64,000 nucleotides of DNA. Source: Amorphophallus konjac. Its lineage: Eukaryota > Streptophyta > Magnoliopsida > Alismatales > Araceae. Positions 45,750 through 57,313 of this stretch are shown here, piece after piece. The DNA is taken from contig CM040118.1 of NCBI GenBank assembly GCA_022559845.1, positions 159,484,331-159,548,330 on the forward strand, read 5' to 3'. Under the pieces are notes generated by a model. It did not search any database. It was not told the origin of the DNA and was given only the letters and a program-made list of their open reading frames with translations. How positions within the stretch are numbered: the stretch's first letter is position 1; each line of letters opens with the position of its first letter. Made by a program: the position numbers and the translations under genes.

Positions 45750-47396
45750 ATGGGGATTGTCCACAATCCACTGCCGGAGCACCCGCCAAACCAGCACGTA
45801 AACCCTGTCACGTCTCTCCCTGAGGTGGAGAGAGGGCAGGGGTGGCATGAAGAAAACGCCTCTGTTGGGGCATTTAATCACAATCAAAATCAACCTCCGC
45901 GTCTCTTGCGCACCCCTTCTTCTTCTTCTACCCCCCAATTGAGTCGATCCCTTCTGCGCCCCGTTAATCCACCTACCCCCACCTATTCTCCAACCTTGTC
46001 GGTTTGCCCCCTTCTTACCCGCTTACCACCTCCACAACCTACACCACAACAAACCCCATCCCCCACCAACCCTTCACCACTGCCCTCTAGGCCACTCCTT
46101 AACCGCCCGTCGCCAACGCCCGTTGCACACGCCACCACTACTCCTCCACCGGCAAGGATCCCTCCACCATCGGCTCCCCCACCTTTTATGCCCAGATCTC
46201 TCCTCGTTCCGCCCACCAATTCCCCCCGCATTCGGGTATCCCTTTCTACTCCTACACCTCCAACGGGGGCATCTTTATTGAACCCTTCATCAACACCCCC
46301 TGTGGGAGATCCTTCTTCAAACACTCCTCCACCGCTTATCAACACTAACACACCCTCTTCTTCTTCTAACCCTCCTCCCACACTTGCCCCGACAGAGGCG
46401 CGTCAAGGCGTGGCGCCGCTCCGCAGTGGACAGATATTCCACCGCATTTTTCCACAGAGAGGGTTAGAGCCCGCGCAGGGGCCGCAAGAACAGGAACAAG
46501 AACAGAAGTCCATACCAGGCACAGAATACGACTTGTTAAAGCATTTGGACCGGACTCCGGCAAGAATATCAATTCTAGAACTGATCAAGAGGTCGACCAC
46601 TCATCAGATGGCTCTAAAGGAATATCTGCAAAAAGTCATGGTAAGTGAGGACATTCCGGTCGAGCAGATAACCGCAGTCTTAACACCTACTGGCAGCCAA
46701 CCAGCAATCACTTTTTATGAGCATGAGCTGGCACCGATCTCAGCAAGAAAATATGCTCTATGCATTACAGTTGATATCAATAAGGTGGCTGTACAACAGT
46801 GTTTGGTGGACACTGGGGCATCCATCAATGTCTTGCCGCCGAGCACTTTGAAGATGTGCGGCATTCCCGAGGATCTGATTCGGCCATCCACCATAACAGT
46901 CACTGCATATGATAACACTAAGAAGCCTCCTCTAGGCATGATAACACTGAAGGTCAGTTTGGGTCCAGCCACCATCACTGCAGATTTCCATATTTTGGAC
47001 ATGGATCCAACATTTAATGGCATTCTTGGCCGTCCCTACATCCAGCAGCTTGATGCAGTACCCTCCACAAATCATCAATGTCTCAAGTTTCCACACAAGG
47101 GCCGCATTGTCAAGGTTACCAGTATGCCGATTCTGCCAGAGGAGGATATTCATGTGGCTTCGTCAGTTCCTTCTATTTGGCCTGCTAACAAGCCTTTACT
47201 ATCAGTGCTGGACCTTCCTCACCCAAGGCCGGTGCCGGAAACAGTTATAACAGTTGCTATGACACCCCTACCTTCCAAGGGGAAGAAGAAGAAAAGCATG
47301 ATAAACACCCCTGGCTGGAATATTCTAATGAAAATGGGGTATCAAAACGGCAAAGGTCTGGGTGTCAAGCTCCAAGGCAGAACTAGGCCCGTTTAG
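45750..47396 (+). pseudogene. Element C aspartic protease and G-patch
   Basis: A Pro-rich region of about 230 residues precedes the protease: CITVDINKVAVQQCLVDTGA with DTG at 46809-46817, then MDPTFNGILGRPYI. It ends in a G-patch (GWNILMKMGYQNGKGLG, about 47310-47375), a glycine-rich RNA-binding motif known at the end of some retroviral and plant retrotransposon proteases. TAG at 47394-47396 interrupts the frame, which goes on as a second G-rich stretch (ARGGLGYEGPGKNEDEPW). The protease matures the polyprotein; the G-patch may bind RNA or RT. Confidence 0.9.
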
Positions 47397-48332
47397 CCTC
47401 AGAAATTGATTGCACGAGGCGGCCTGGGCTACGAAGGGCCGGGAAAAAATGAAGATGAACCATGGGCAGTTATGACATCTACATTGAAGACAGATCGCCA
47501 GCCGCTTACCTGGACGTTGCAGACACATTTTGTCACGAGTGGCTTTCAGAATAGTGAGCAGACTACAATAATCACTTCCATACTAGACTGTCAGGATGTT
47601 CATGCTAGACAGTTTGCTCGTCATATTGCCCCGCTGGCCACATATAAAGCCCTGGAATCCTTAAGGCCTGACAAGAGAAGGAAAATGGAGGATCCGGAAT
47701 GTGACTGGTACAGGTGGTTCGATATGCAGGACATTACTATTTCCTTGAGCCGCCTCTTTATGCCGACTGATCTGGAATGGCCGCCGCTCATTCATGATTT
47801 GATTGAGAAACATGCTGTGATTACAGACAAGAGACAGTTGCTGAGTAATTACACAGACACTGGGGAGCCAGATATTCCGTTTGAAGAAGGTTTCACTGTG
47901 GACAGGCTGTGGGCCGGCCTCTTTTCCCTCACTTCCATGCATCCGTCTCTTCTTGCTTCCTTACATTCCCACTGGTTTGGTCGCATGCCGAGATCGCCAC
48001 CGATTATGATCAATTTCTCTCCAAGTTCAATCCAAGTTTCTCTCCCCATTCCTCCTTTGCTCCTCGAGCAATTCTTCAGACTCTCCATTACGCCCCCGCG
48101 CGGGCCATCACTGATTCAATCTTTCTCCAAACTTTCAATCTCCACTCCTCCTGCTATTCTCCCTTCACATTGCTTTCTTCTAGAAAAAGAAAATAAAAAT
48201 GAAGATAAAAATAAAAATGAAAAAAAAACGTCAAAAATCCAACTTTCCAATCCTCCATCTCTATTGAGGAGACCTCCTATTTTTCTCCCGAGTGTGTCCC
48301 GACCCAGGGGCCACTCCTTCAAGATTCATTGA
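47397..48332 (+). pseudogene. Element C spacer between protease and RT
   Basis: Continues the gag-pro frame for about 310 residues to TGA 48330-48332. The first two thirds look protein-like (DPECDWYRWFDMQDITISLSR). From about 47990 on the sequence is Ser/Pro/Leu-rich with CT-rich DNA and an A-rich AAAATGAAGATAAAAATAAA run, more like untranslated or intronic DNA. RT starts in another register directly afterwards. In Ogre elements of the same branch an intron lies between protease and RT; that is possible here but unproven. Confidence 0.6.
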
Positions 48333-49644
48333 TAAATCTCTTTTCCCCCTCCGATGAGGGGTCTCCATCTGTATCACCTTCTGTATCCACTTTTTCACCT
48401 CCTTCCTTCAATCAAGCTAGTTGTTCTTCTTCTTCTAAAAATCATGGGATAGATTTTCATAAGAAATCCAAGGGTAAGCAGATTCCCCGTAGGTTTCTGT
48501 TGGAGTTAGCTAGAAGATGCCAGGCTTGTTTAGCTCTTCCTGAATTTGTAGAAAATCCGATCATCCTGCCAGAGTTGGAATATGAGGATACTGTTGTTTC
48601 TTATGAGGGTTTGGGTGTCTACGAGATTATGAATGATGAAGACCCTATTGAAGAGGGGGATGAAAGCTATGAAGAATGTGAGGACGAGGCTGATGCCTTC
48701 GCTAGTGGCATGAGAAGATTCGACGAACCATCAGCCTCTGTAGAAGAGCCTACCAAAGAAGTTAATTTGGGTACCGAGGAAGACCCTAGGATCATCCTCA
48801 TCAGCAAGAATTTGCCGCCCTCCGAAGAGGAGGCGCTTATTTTGGTACTTCAAGAATACAAGGACACGTTTGCGTGGAGTTATGAGGATATGCCTGGATT
48901 AGACCCTGCGCTCGTTGAACACCGCCTTACACTTAAGCCAGGGTCTGTCCCGATCAAACAACGGTTGAGACGTTTCCACCCTAACATGGCTCTAAAGATG
49001 AAAGAAGAGGTCGACAAACTCCATAAGGCTAGATTTGTTAGAGTTATCCTCTACCCCAACTGGGTGGCTAACATTGTCCCGGTCATGAAGAAAGATGGAA
49101 AAGTTTGGATTTGCATAGACTTCCGGGACCTCAACCGGGCGTGTCCTAAAGATGATTTCCCCCTCCCTCATATTGATGTTCTAATCGATAATACGGCAGG
49201 ATTTGAGACTCTCTCTTTTATGGATGGTTTTTCAGGCTACAATCAGATTCGTTTGGCTGAAGAAGATCAAGAGAAAACATCCTTCACAACACCATGGGGA
49301 ACCTACTGTTATGTGGTCGTGCCCTTTGGACTCAAGAATGCTGGAGCCACCTACCAGAGGGCTATGATGGCGATTTTTCATGACATGATTCATATTTATA
49401 TTGAAGTGTATGTGGATGACCTGGTAGTGAAATCAAGGACAAGGATTGAGCACCCTGGGGTTCCAGCTAAGGTCTTGCAAAGATCACAAGAGTATCAATT
49501 GAAAATGAACCCCAAAAAGTGTGTATTTGGCGTTTCTTCAGGGTGCTTGGTTTCATTGTTAGCAAGAGGGGAATTGAAGTTGATCCCAACAAGGCAAAGG
49601 CCATCAGAGATATGCCTCCTCCCAAGAATTTGAAGGAAGTTTGA
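48333..49644 (+). pseudogene. Element C reverse transcriptase
   Basis: An acidic N-terminal segment (EEGDESYEECEDEADAF) leads into EEDPRIILISKNLPPSEEEALILVLQEYKDTFAWSYEDMPGLDPALVEHRL, then KKDGKVWICIDFRDLN, FMDGFSGYNQIRLAEED, VPFGLKNAGATYQR and the catalytic YVDD (49409-49420). After KMNPKKCVFGVSSG the register shifts by what looks like one missing base near 49540, and TGA at 49642-49644 lies in the following frame. This enzyme copies the element's genomic RNA. Confidence 0.92.
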
Positions 49645-51303
49645 GGATTAATCGGGAGGTTGCAATTTATTTGCCGCTTCGTCTCCCAGCACTCACAACG
49701 ATGCAGGCCGTTCTACGAGTTTACTAAGCCGGGAGTCAAGTTTAATTGGGATGACAAGTGTCAGGCAGCTTTTGACGGATTGAAGGATTATTTGGCCAAT
49801 CCTCCTGTCCTGAGGCCGCCGATTCCAGGCAAACCACTTATTCTCTATGTTTCTGTCCTGGATGACTCTGTAGGTGCTGTCCTAGCACAAGTGGATGAAG
49901 AAGGGAAGGAAAGGGCAGCATACTATTTGTCTAAACTTCTAAACCCTTGTGAGCAGAGGTACTCAGCCATAGAGAAGACTTGCGCTGCTTTAGTCTGGGT
50001 AGTCCAGAAATTAAAACACTATTTCTTAGCTCACGAGGTTCACCTCATTGCACGCATGAATCCGATCAAATTTCTCCTTGAAAAATCTATCCTCATCAAT
50101 CGATTAGCACGCTGGCAAAGGTTCCTCTCTCAATTTGACATCACTTACATTCAACAGAAAGCTATCAAAGGCTACGCCATTGCCGAACACCTTGCTCATT
50201 ACCCTCTCCCCCGCTTTGATCCTGTCAATTCGGAGTTTCCAGATGAAGAACTAATGTCCATTAATCGACCCCACGATTCTATGTGGACATTACATTACGA
50301 TGGAGCTCTAAATTCCCAAGGAAGAGGGATCGACATGGTTCTTTTAACACCAGAAGGGATCACCATCCCATTTGCTGCTCAGCTCACTTTCCCTGTCACC
50401 AACAATATAGCTGAGTATGAAGCTCTTTTGGCTGGCCTTCAAATCGCTCATAAATATGGTGTTACTCACTTGCGAATTGTTGGTGATAGTCAGCTTATTC
50501 TGCGCCAGGTGCTTGTCAAGTGTCGCACTATCAATCCTAAGCTCAAACCCTACCAGGAGCTTGCTTCAGCTTATGCCAAACTCTTCACTAAGTTGATCTT
50601 TGTTCATGTCCCTCGAAGCCAGAACATCCTAGCTGATGCTCTTGCCTCTTTGGCCTCTGCTCTAGTCTTCCCTCCCGAGCATGATTTTCATGTTCCTCTT
50701 ATTCATCAGCGTAACACTCCAGCTATTAAGGATCGTGCATTTCTCGATGTTAAGGATAGGGTGCTTGAGAAGGACAGCCACAAGGAAGCTCTTAAAGGCA
50801 AAGAGGTCATGTTATTAGATTGGCAAGAGGAGTTGGCTGACGAAGAAAAACCTTGGTATTATGAGATTGCCAGATATTGCAATGACCAGTCTTATCCCGA
50901 AGAAGCCACTGCAGAAGAAAAGAAAGCAATCAGAAGAGTGGCTCAGCGATATGTCTTGGTTGGAGGTGTGCTCTACAGGAGAGGGCTCACCGGTGTTTTA
51001 TTAAGATGCCTCGATGATGATGAATCTTGGAAGGTTGTAGAAGAGGCGCATTCTGGAGTGTGTGGTGGTCATGTGAACAGCCAGATGCTAGCTAAGAAGA
51101 TTCTTAGGCTAGGTTTCTATTGGCCAACTCTAGAAGAGGATTGCTCCATCTATGTTCGAAGGTGTGTTAAGTGTCAACTGCACGCCGACAAAATTCATTC
51201 TCCTGCTTCTTCACTCCATCCTATGTCCTCCCCATGGCCTTTCTCCATGTGGGCTTTTGATATCATTGGACCTCTTGGTGATTCGAACCTCCTGACCAAG
51301 TAA
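49645..51303 (+). pseudogene. Element C tandem RNase H domains and integrase zinc finger
   Basis: Three domains in one 547-residue frame. First, the degenerate gypsy RNase H (PLILYVSVLDDSVGAVLAQ, CEQRYSAIEKTCAALVW), where the first catalytic Asp appears as Ser. Second, an archaeal-type RNase H (LHYDGALNSQGRGIDMVL, AEYEALLAGLQIA, IVGDSQLILRQV, ADALASLA) with all acidic residues present. Third, the integrase HHCC finger (HSGVCGGHVNSQMLAKKILRLGFYWPTL, CVKCQLHADK) and the first core Asp (WAFDIIGPLG). The double RNase H is diagnostic for the Tat branch. TAA at 51301-51303 stops it. Confidence 0.93.
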
Positions 51304-52113
51304 AAGTCGTTCATCCTCACGGTAACGGAGTACTTCACCAAGTGGGTGGAAGCGGAAGCTTGCGTGGAGATTAAAGCGTCAACAGTCTACAAATTCATAA
51401 TGAAGAACATCATCGCGAGGTTCGGCATCCCGAGTACCATCGTCACCGACAATGGGCCTCAATTCATCTCTCAAGAGCTCAAGGATCTCTGCAACAGGTA
51501 TAACATTGCATTGGATCACTCTTCTCCCTATTATCCGCAGGGCAATGGCCAAGCAGAGGCAACTAATAAAACTTTGATCAAAATTGTTAAAAAGACGTGT
51601 GAGGCTAATAAATTTTTGGATTGGCCAGACAAGCTAGTTGAAGCTCTCTGGGCCTATCGTACTTCCATTCGTACCCCCACTGGGCAAACCCCTTTCGCCC
51701 TTACTTATGGAATGGAGACGGTAGTCCCTTATGAGATTCTCATTCCCTCTCTAAGAGTACAATTTGACAAGGAACTCTCTATTGATGAGCGTCGTGATTC
51801 ACTCCTTGCTCAATTGGAACTCCTAGATGAGAAGCGTCTGGTCGCCGCTGAGTATGCGTGCGTTTATCAAAACAGGCTCTCACGTTTTTATCAAAAGAAA
51901 GTAATTGAGAGAAAATTCAAAGTCGGTGAAATGGTGATCAAGAGAATTTTTATAAAACCTGGTGGGCCCCGCTCCAAACTCCAACCAAACTGGGAAGGAC
52001 CGTTTGTTATAAAAGACATTTTTCCTGGCAATGCTTATAAACTGATTAATGCTGAAGGAGAAGAGTTAACTCACCCTTGGAACGGTTTGTATCTTAAGAA
52101 ATACTACCCTTGA
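51304..52113 (+). pseudogene. Element C integrase core and C-terminus
   Basis: Same frame as the preceding block. VTEYFTKWVEAEACVEIKA, IVTDNGPQFISQELKDLC and YYPQGNGQAEATNKTL give the second Asp and the Glu of the catalytic triad. TPFALTYGMETVVPYEI follows, then the C-terminal DNA-binding part GPRSKLQPNWEGPFVIKDIFPGNAYKLI. The natural end is LYLKKYYP with TGA at 52111-52113. No chromodomain, as expected for Tat elements. It would insert the 20-kb cDNA into the genome. Confidence 0.92.
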
Positions 52114-53656
52114 TTCAAAAATCTAAAAAAATTATATATATAGAGTAATTTTCAAAATCCAAAAAAAAATGAAAATTAATTAAAAAAAAATTCAAAACAA
52201 AATGGAATATTTCAAAATCAAAAAAGATCAAAACAAAAGCTTTCAAAATTGGTGCCAGGACACACGAAGGATCAAGGTCCGAAAGGTCAAAATTCAGAAT
52301 TCATTTATCAGTCTTGTCAACTTAAAATTGGGTCGACACACGCACACACTACACGCTTTATTCTTGAACTCAAGCAGTGCAAAATCCGATGAGAAGTCAA
52401 AACCTGACTAAAAGTGAAAGACAATACTCGTTCTTTTCTTCTTCGGCCCATAAGAGAGGAAGGGAGACCTCGGGGTAGACCCGCCAAGCCTATCCGCCGC
52501 CCTAGTAGGTGGAAGTCAGGGCCCAAAAGGGAGCAAATGCCAAAAAGCCCAAGTACAATTAGGTTGTTCATCAATACAAGTCAATTTCAAAGTGAAAGTC
52601 AAATGGTGAAAAGAAAAGCATGTCAAGAGGGCAAAGTCCCCGCAAGGAAAACCTTGGGCGTATGCGTGCAATATAAAAGAGACAAAAAGGTAACAAAATT
52701 TCCCTACGCCAAAGACCGAACCCCAACAGGCATAGGGTAGGGGAGGTAACTTTACCTCGAGCATCTCAGAATCCCTTATGGGCTTCCCTTATACTTTCTT
52801 CCATCCTTTCTATGTGGTAAGTCATGAACTCGCATGATGGTCAAGACGGACTTAGGAAATTGCACTGTACGAAATTTCGAATACAAGTCAACTATGATCA
52901 CGTTGACTCTCTTTTAATTACTCAAGAAAGGTTAATGAATTTTAAATGGTGACCGTGCAGGACCCGTGGTCTTGATAGCCTTGTCAACCCATTTTTTGAA
53001 GAATAAATTCAATTAACGCCTGTGTCTAAGGCGCGTTCAAGTTATTTAACGCCTTTGTTTAGGTCGTCTCTTTAAAAAAAACATCCTTGCACAGGTCGTT
53101 ACTTTCTCAAAAATCAGATTCCCTTTTCAATTCACGCCGTCTTCTAGGGCGTCTTTTATGTGAACCGCGACCTACTCTAAGGCGCGTTTTTCGGAAAAAA
53201 TAACAAAAAAAATATAAATGAGTGAAAAAAGAAGAAAAAAAATGCATTCTTCGAGTATGCTTGCATTTCTGCATGGGCATCTTTATTTGTGGTTTGCATA
53301 TGCGTGCTTGCATGTTGCATCTCCCCGTTATCAGTTATTTCATTTACCTTATTTGATTAAAGGCTTGGCCCCTTGACCCGTCATTAAGATCAAAACATTG
53401 ATACCCCTTGCTTATTGAGCAAGGGGCCAAGTCGAATAGATGAATTAACCTGTTTGTTCAAAGTGTGGATTACAGTTACAGGAACAGGGCAAAGCGAAGC
53501 AAAAATGAAGAACGTGGAAAGAGAAAAGTACACAAACACAAGTCCACAACCACACAAAGTGCTCAGGTAAACAAAAGCTCAAATCTCATATATATATATA
53601 TCTCATGTCTATCATATGTACAAGTGTGAGGGTGGAGGAGTAAAAGTAAGTCTCTC
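52114..53656. other. Element C noncoding DNA after integrase
   Basis: No gene on either strand. A-rich just after pol, a short TA microsatellite near 53590, and five hairpin modules at 53014-53190. The 3' ends of plus-strand transcripts and of the antisense gene at 53657 would meet here. Confidence 0.7.
53014..53190. repeat. Hairpin modules after element C integrase
   Basis: Five modules, for example AACGCCTGTGTCTAAGGCGC and CACGCCGTCTTCTAGGGCGT. Confidence 0.8.
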
Positions 53657-56600
53657 TCAGCTCTCGCCTCCACCCTCCTCTCTCCTACTCTCTACCTCAT
53701 CTTCGCCATCCCGAGGTGGCGTTGGTGGAGGGGGCATGGGCCCCCGTGAAGAAGCTGGAACTCGAACCTGGCCCCCTGCCTCACTCCTCTCTCGAAGAGA
53801 GGAACCTGCCACGAAGGTAGAGCTGGTGAAGCTGTACCCTGCAGCTCGTGCCCGCTCTCGGCCTCGCTGGAGACGCTCCTTCGACACTCGAAGCCGCTCC
53901 TGAGAAAGGACTAGCTGAGTCCTCAGGTCCGCCAGCTTCTCGTGCTCACGAGCACGCTCCTTGCGCTCACGGGCATGCTCCCTCCTCTCCAGCTCAAGAG
54001 CCACCCGCAGCTCGGCCACGTCCTGAGGCAGCTCCTTGCGTCGTCTCAGGGTCCTCTCTAGCTCTAAGATCCGCTGCTCGCGGATCGCCAACTCGGTACG
54101 TGCCGCCCGTAGCTGTGTGCTCTGCAAACAGGTAACAAATCATCAACTCAACAATTTATGAAATAAAGCAACACATGACTAAATAAAAACTCACCTGAGC
54201 AGTCATCGCCTGCTGTCCCTCACAGACGCAGGTAAGAGCGGCTCGAAGCTCCTCAGTCTGTAAAATAAATTTTCATCAGTGCACAATTATATAATCAATA
54301 TTTGAATGGATTTGTGTTTTGGAATTTACCCGTGAGGCGAGGTCGCGCTCTGCTGCCTCGGCTCGTGCGGTCGCTCCCGCTAGCTGCTCTGCCAGTGCGG
54401 TCACCTCTGCACTGGGTCCCCTCGAGCTAGAGGCCTCCCCTGGATCTCTCCTCACTGCTCCCTGCTGGGCACGCTACATTCATTAAGATCGTCAGTGGCT
54501 AATCATCAATAATTCAATAAAAACACATTTGCATATAGAAATAATTTAAAAACACTCACCAGGGTCTCTAGGTCGGCCCGTGTGGCGGCCAGCTGGTCCT
54601 TCAGGCTGTGTAGATGGGCCTGGGCATCCATCGCCGCTATGTCCCGTGCATCCTGCATTCATTTTATTTTAGTCACATAATAGAAACATAAACATTTGCA
54701 TTTAATTTAGAAATAATTGCATTCATACATACCCCTAGGACCTTCATCTGAGGTCGTCCGGCGTAAACCTCCCAGTAGCGTCGGAGGTACTCGGAGCTGT
54801 CGGTCGCGTGGGAGGTGACTCGAGTCCCGCCTCGCCGCCAGTCGGTGTACTGCTCCTCGAACTGTACCCTCCAGTCGGTCGCCTTTGTACGACCGCGTGT
54901 CTTCTTCCCGATGCCGCGTGGCTCGCCGACCTCAATCCACTCCTGGTGTAGGCCCAGGGTCCTCATCACTAGCCTAAGCCGTAACGGCTCGATCTCGCTC
55001 AAACAGTGAACCCAGAGCTCATGCCCAAAGCGAGGTCGGCCCGCTACGACCCACGGCTGGCCCTCGTCTATCATCCCCTCATATGGTCCCCACTGCACCT
55101 GCATTCATAAAACATGCATGTCATCTCATCATCATCATAATAAATTCATAATAAACACAAAAAAAATGCATTCATACATACCAGCGAGGGAGGGAAGTCT
55201 CGGAACTCTCTCCGTAGCACCCACAACTCGTAGCCGAGTGGGGCACCAAAAACCATTGGCAGCCAGCACCACGCTAGAGGGAAAGCTCCCTCACCTCCAA
55301 GCCGTGGGTCGACGCGCCCCATCGGCATGTATAGATGGCTGTAGACCTGCATCCATGCACTGCATTAGAGAGGCATTCACATGCATAATAAAAAAAAAAT
55401 AAAAGAAAAAGAGAAAGATGCATAACTGAAGAAATGGTGAGAAGCCGCTGACGGTCGTCTCTCGCCCTGTCCCCGTGGACAGGTCGGCCATCAAGTGCGC
55501 CAGTAGTGCCGCTCCCCAGGCGTAGCTGCCAACTGCCTCCAGGTCCTCGAGTATGCCCAGGAATCAGCAGTTGATGACGTCTCCCTTCGTCCCCAGCAAT
55601 AGCCTCCCCAGTAGCAGCAGTAGGAACCTCCTCAAGTCAAGGTCTGCTCTCTCCCTGTCAGCCGGGTCCTGGCAGTAGACCGCCCTAGCCCTGTCTATCA
55701 ACCTCTGTGAAAACTGCTCTACGGTCTCCCCTGATCTATGCCTGGCATCCCCTAAGCCCATCACCGAAGTCAGGTCGGTGCGGAAGATAGTCCTACACTC
55801 GCTAGGTGTCTCGTAGACCATCTCTAGCCCTAGCAGCCTCCGGGCAAGCTCGGTATAGTCTGGTAAGGTGATCCCGCTCACTGCCTCTCCGTCTACCCTC
55901 AACCCTGTGATCCTAGCCACATCCTCTAGGGTAGGAACCATATGCCCCCAGGGCATCAGGAATGCCCGGCTAGTCCTGTCCCATCTCTCCCTCAGAACCT
56001 GGATAAGTGGTAGGTCTGGCCTAACTGGCTCTATGGATAGGAAGGCCCCAAATCCCATGGCATCTACCCTAGCTCTCTGAAACTCAGGGAGGCCGTAGTA
56101 TGCTGCCTGGACCATGACCCAGGAGATGCGCGTCCTCATCAACCCCTGCATGCATAGAGAAAGAATTTTTGGCTTAATTGTTTTTATTATTCATGTGGAA
56201 ATTCATTTGATTGCCTTGGGTTGAAATATTGATGTTTGGTTTAATTAGCGACCACCCTTGGGTTGAAATATTGATGTTTGGTTTAATTAGCGACCACCCT
56301 TGGGTCGTGGTTTGTTGAATTAGCGCCCCTGGGAGGGGCGTGGTTCTTAAGTGTGCTTTGAATTCACGACCTACCCTAGGTCATTGTTTATCTAAGAAAC
56401 GCCTCTGTATTGGGCGTGGTTTGGTGGTTAAATTCTAATTTCTTAAAGTTCTTTTTAGGAGACGCCCATCCCAGGGTCGTCTTTTGCTTAAGTCACGCCC
56501 CTGTGTGGGACGTTGTTTTCAAATGGGAGTTTTGGGGCCTCATAATAATTTTTGAAATTAATGATTTGACGTCCGCTGGTTTGGTCGTCTTTCATTGAAT

Positions 56601-57313
56601 TAACGCCCTGGTGGGGGGCGTTGTTTTCAAGATTTTCAGAGAATGAAATAAAAATAACGGCATGCGAATAATTCATGGAGAAATAATTAAAAGCATGGAA
56701 ATTAATAGAATTAACAGCATGATATGAAAAATGATGAATTTGAATGGGCGACATGCTGTAGGGCGTGTTTTCATGAAGTTAATTATTTTGCAGAAAATAA
56801 TTTGAACTAACGCCCTTGGGATGGGCGTTTCATCTATAAATCACGCCCCCACAGGGGGCATCTCTTTTCTGAGTTGCAGGGTTTCTACCCCGAGGGCTAT
56901 GGAAATTACAGAAAAAATGAAAATAAAATTAAAAGAAAAAAAATATAGAAATTGGGTTGGGGGCCTACCTTGCGGTGCTTTGGCTCTGCTGGTTGGGGGC
57001 GTGGATGATGTGGCCGCCGGAGTTGGCCGGAGCGTGGGACGATGGCCCTCGGTTGTTCTTCTTCATTTCTTTCTTCTTCTTCCTCATCTTGTCCTTCTTC
57101 ATTTCCTTCACCTTCTTCCTCGCCTTCTCCGTCTTCTCTGTCTTCACCGTCGCCTTCTTGTTCTTCTCCGGCTTCGTCACCGTGTTCCGCAGCAGGTGGA
57201 TCCCCTTCGGCCATCACCGGAGGAGCTTCCTCCTCGGCGTGGGCATCCTCGCCTAGATCAACGACCTCGGGGGCGGCCACCCGCTGCCGCTTGTGAGCGC
57301 CACCGCCGGCCAT
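53657..57313 (-). pseudogene. Antisense PMD gene 1 of element C, eight exons
   Basis: Exons on the minus strand: 57313-56969, 56145-55426, 55346-55182, 55098-54733, 54652-54560, 54473-54330, 54257-54195, 54121-53657. Every length is a multiple of three and every intron is phase 0; six of seven have GT-AG ends, five 72-86 nt. Exon 1 is a basic patch (HKRQRV) plus an acidic Glu/Asp tract. Exon 2 carries the plant mobile domain (LIQVLRERWDRTSRAFLMP, PTLEDVARITGL). Exons 3-4 continue it (ELWVHCLSEIEPLRLRLVM). Exons 5-8 are a Glu/Arg-rich coiled coil and Pro tail. About 786 residues; one TGA (55564-55566) in exon 2, and exon 2 is followed by TT where GT is expected. PMD proteins such as MAIN and MAIL1 act in nuclear silencing; a role here is inference. 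Confidence 0.88.
56247..56863. repeat. Hairpin modules inside intron 1 of antisense PMD gene 1
   Basis: About twelve modules, such as AACGCCCTTGGGATGGGCGTT and AGCGCCCCTGGGAGGGGCGT. The first 43-bp stretch (TTGAAATATTGATGTTTGG plus GCGACCACCC) is present twice in tandem. Confidence 0.85.

Noticed and set aside
45983..46381. Minus-strand glycine/valine-rich frame
   Set aside because: Shadow of the Pro/Thr-rich linker of element C's gag-protease.
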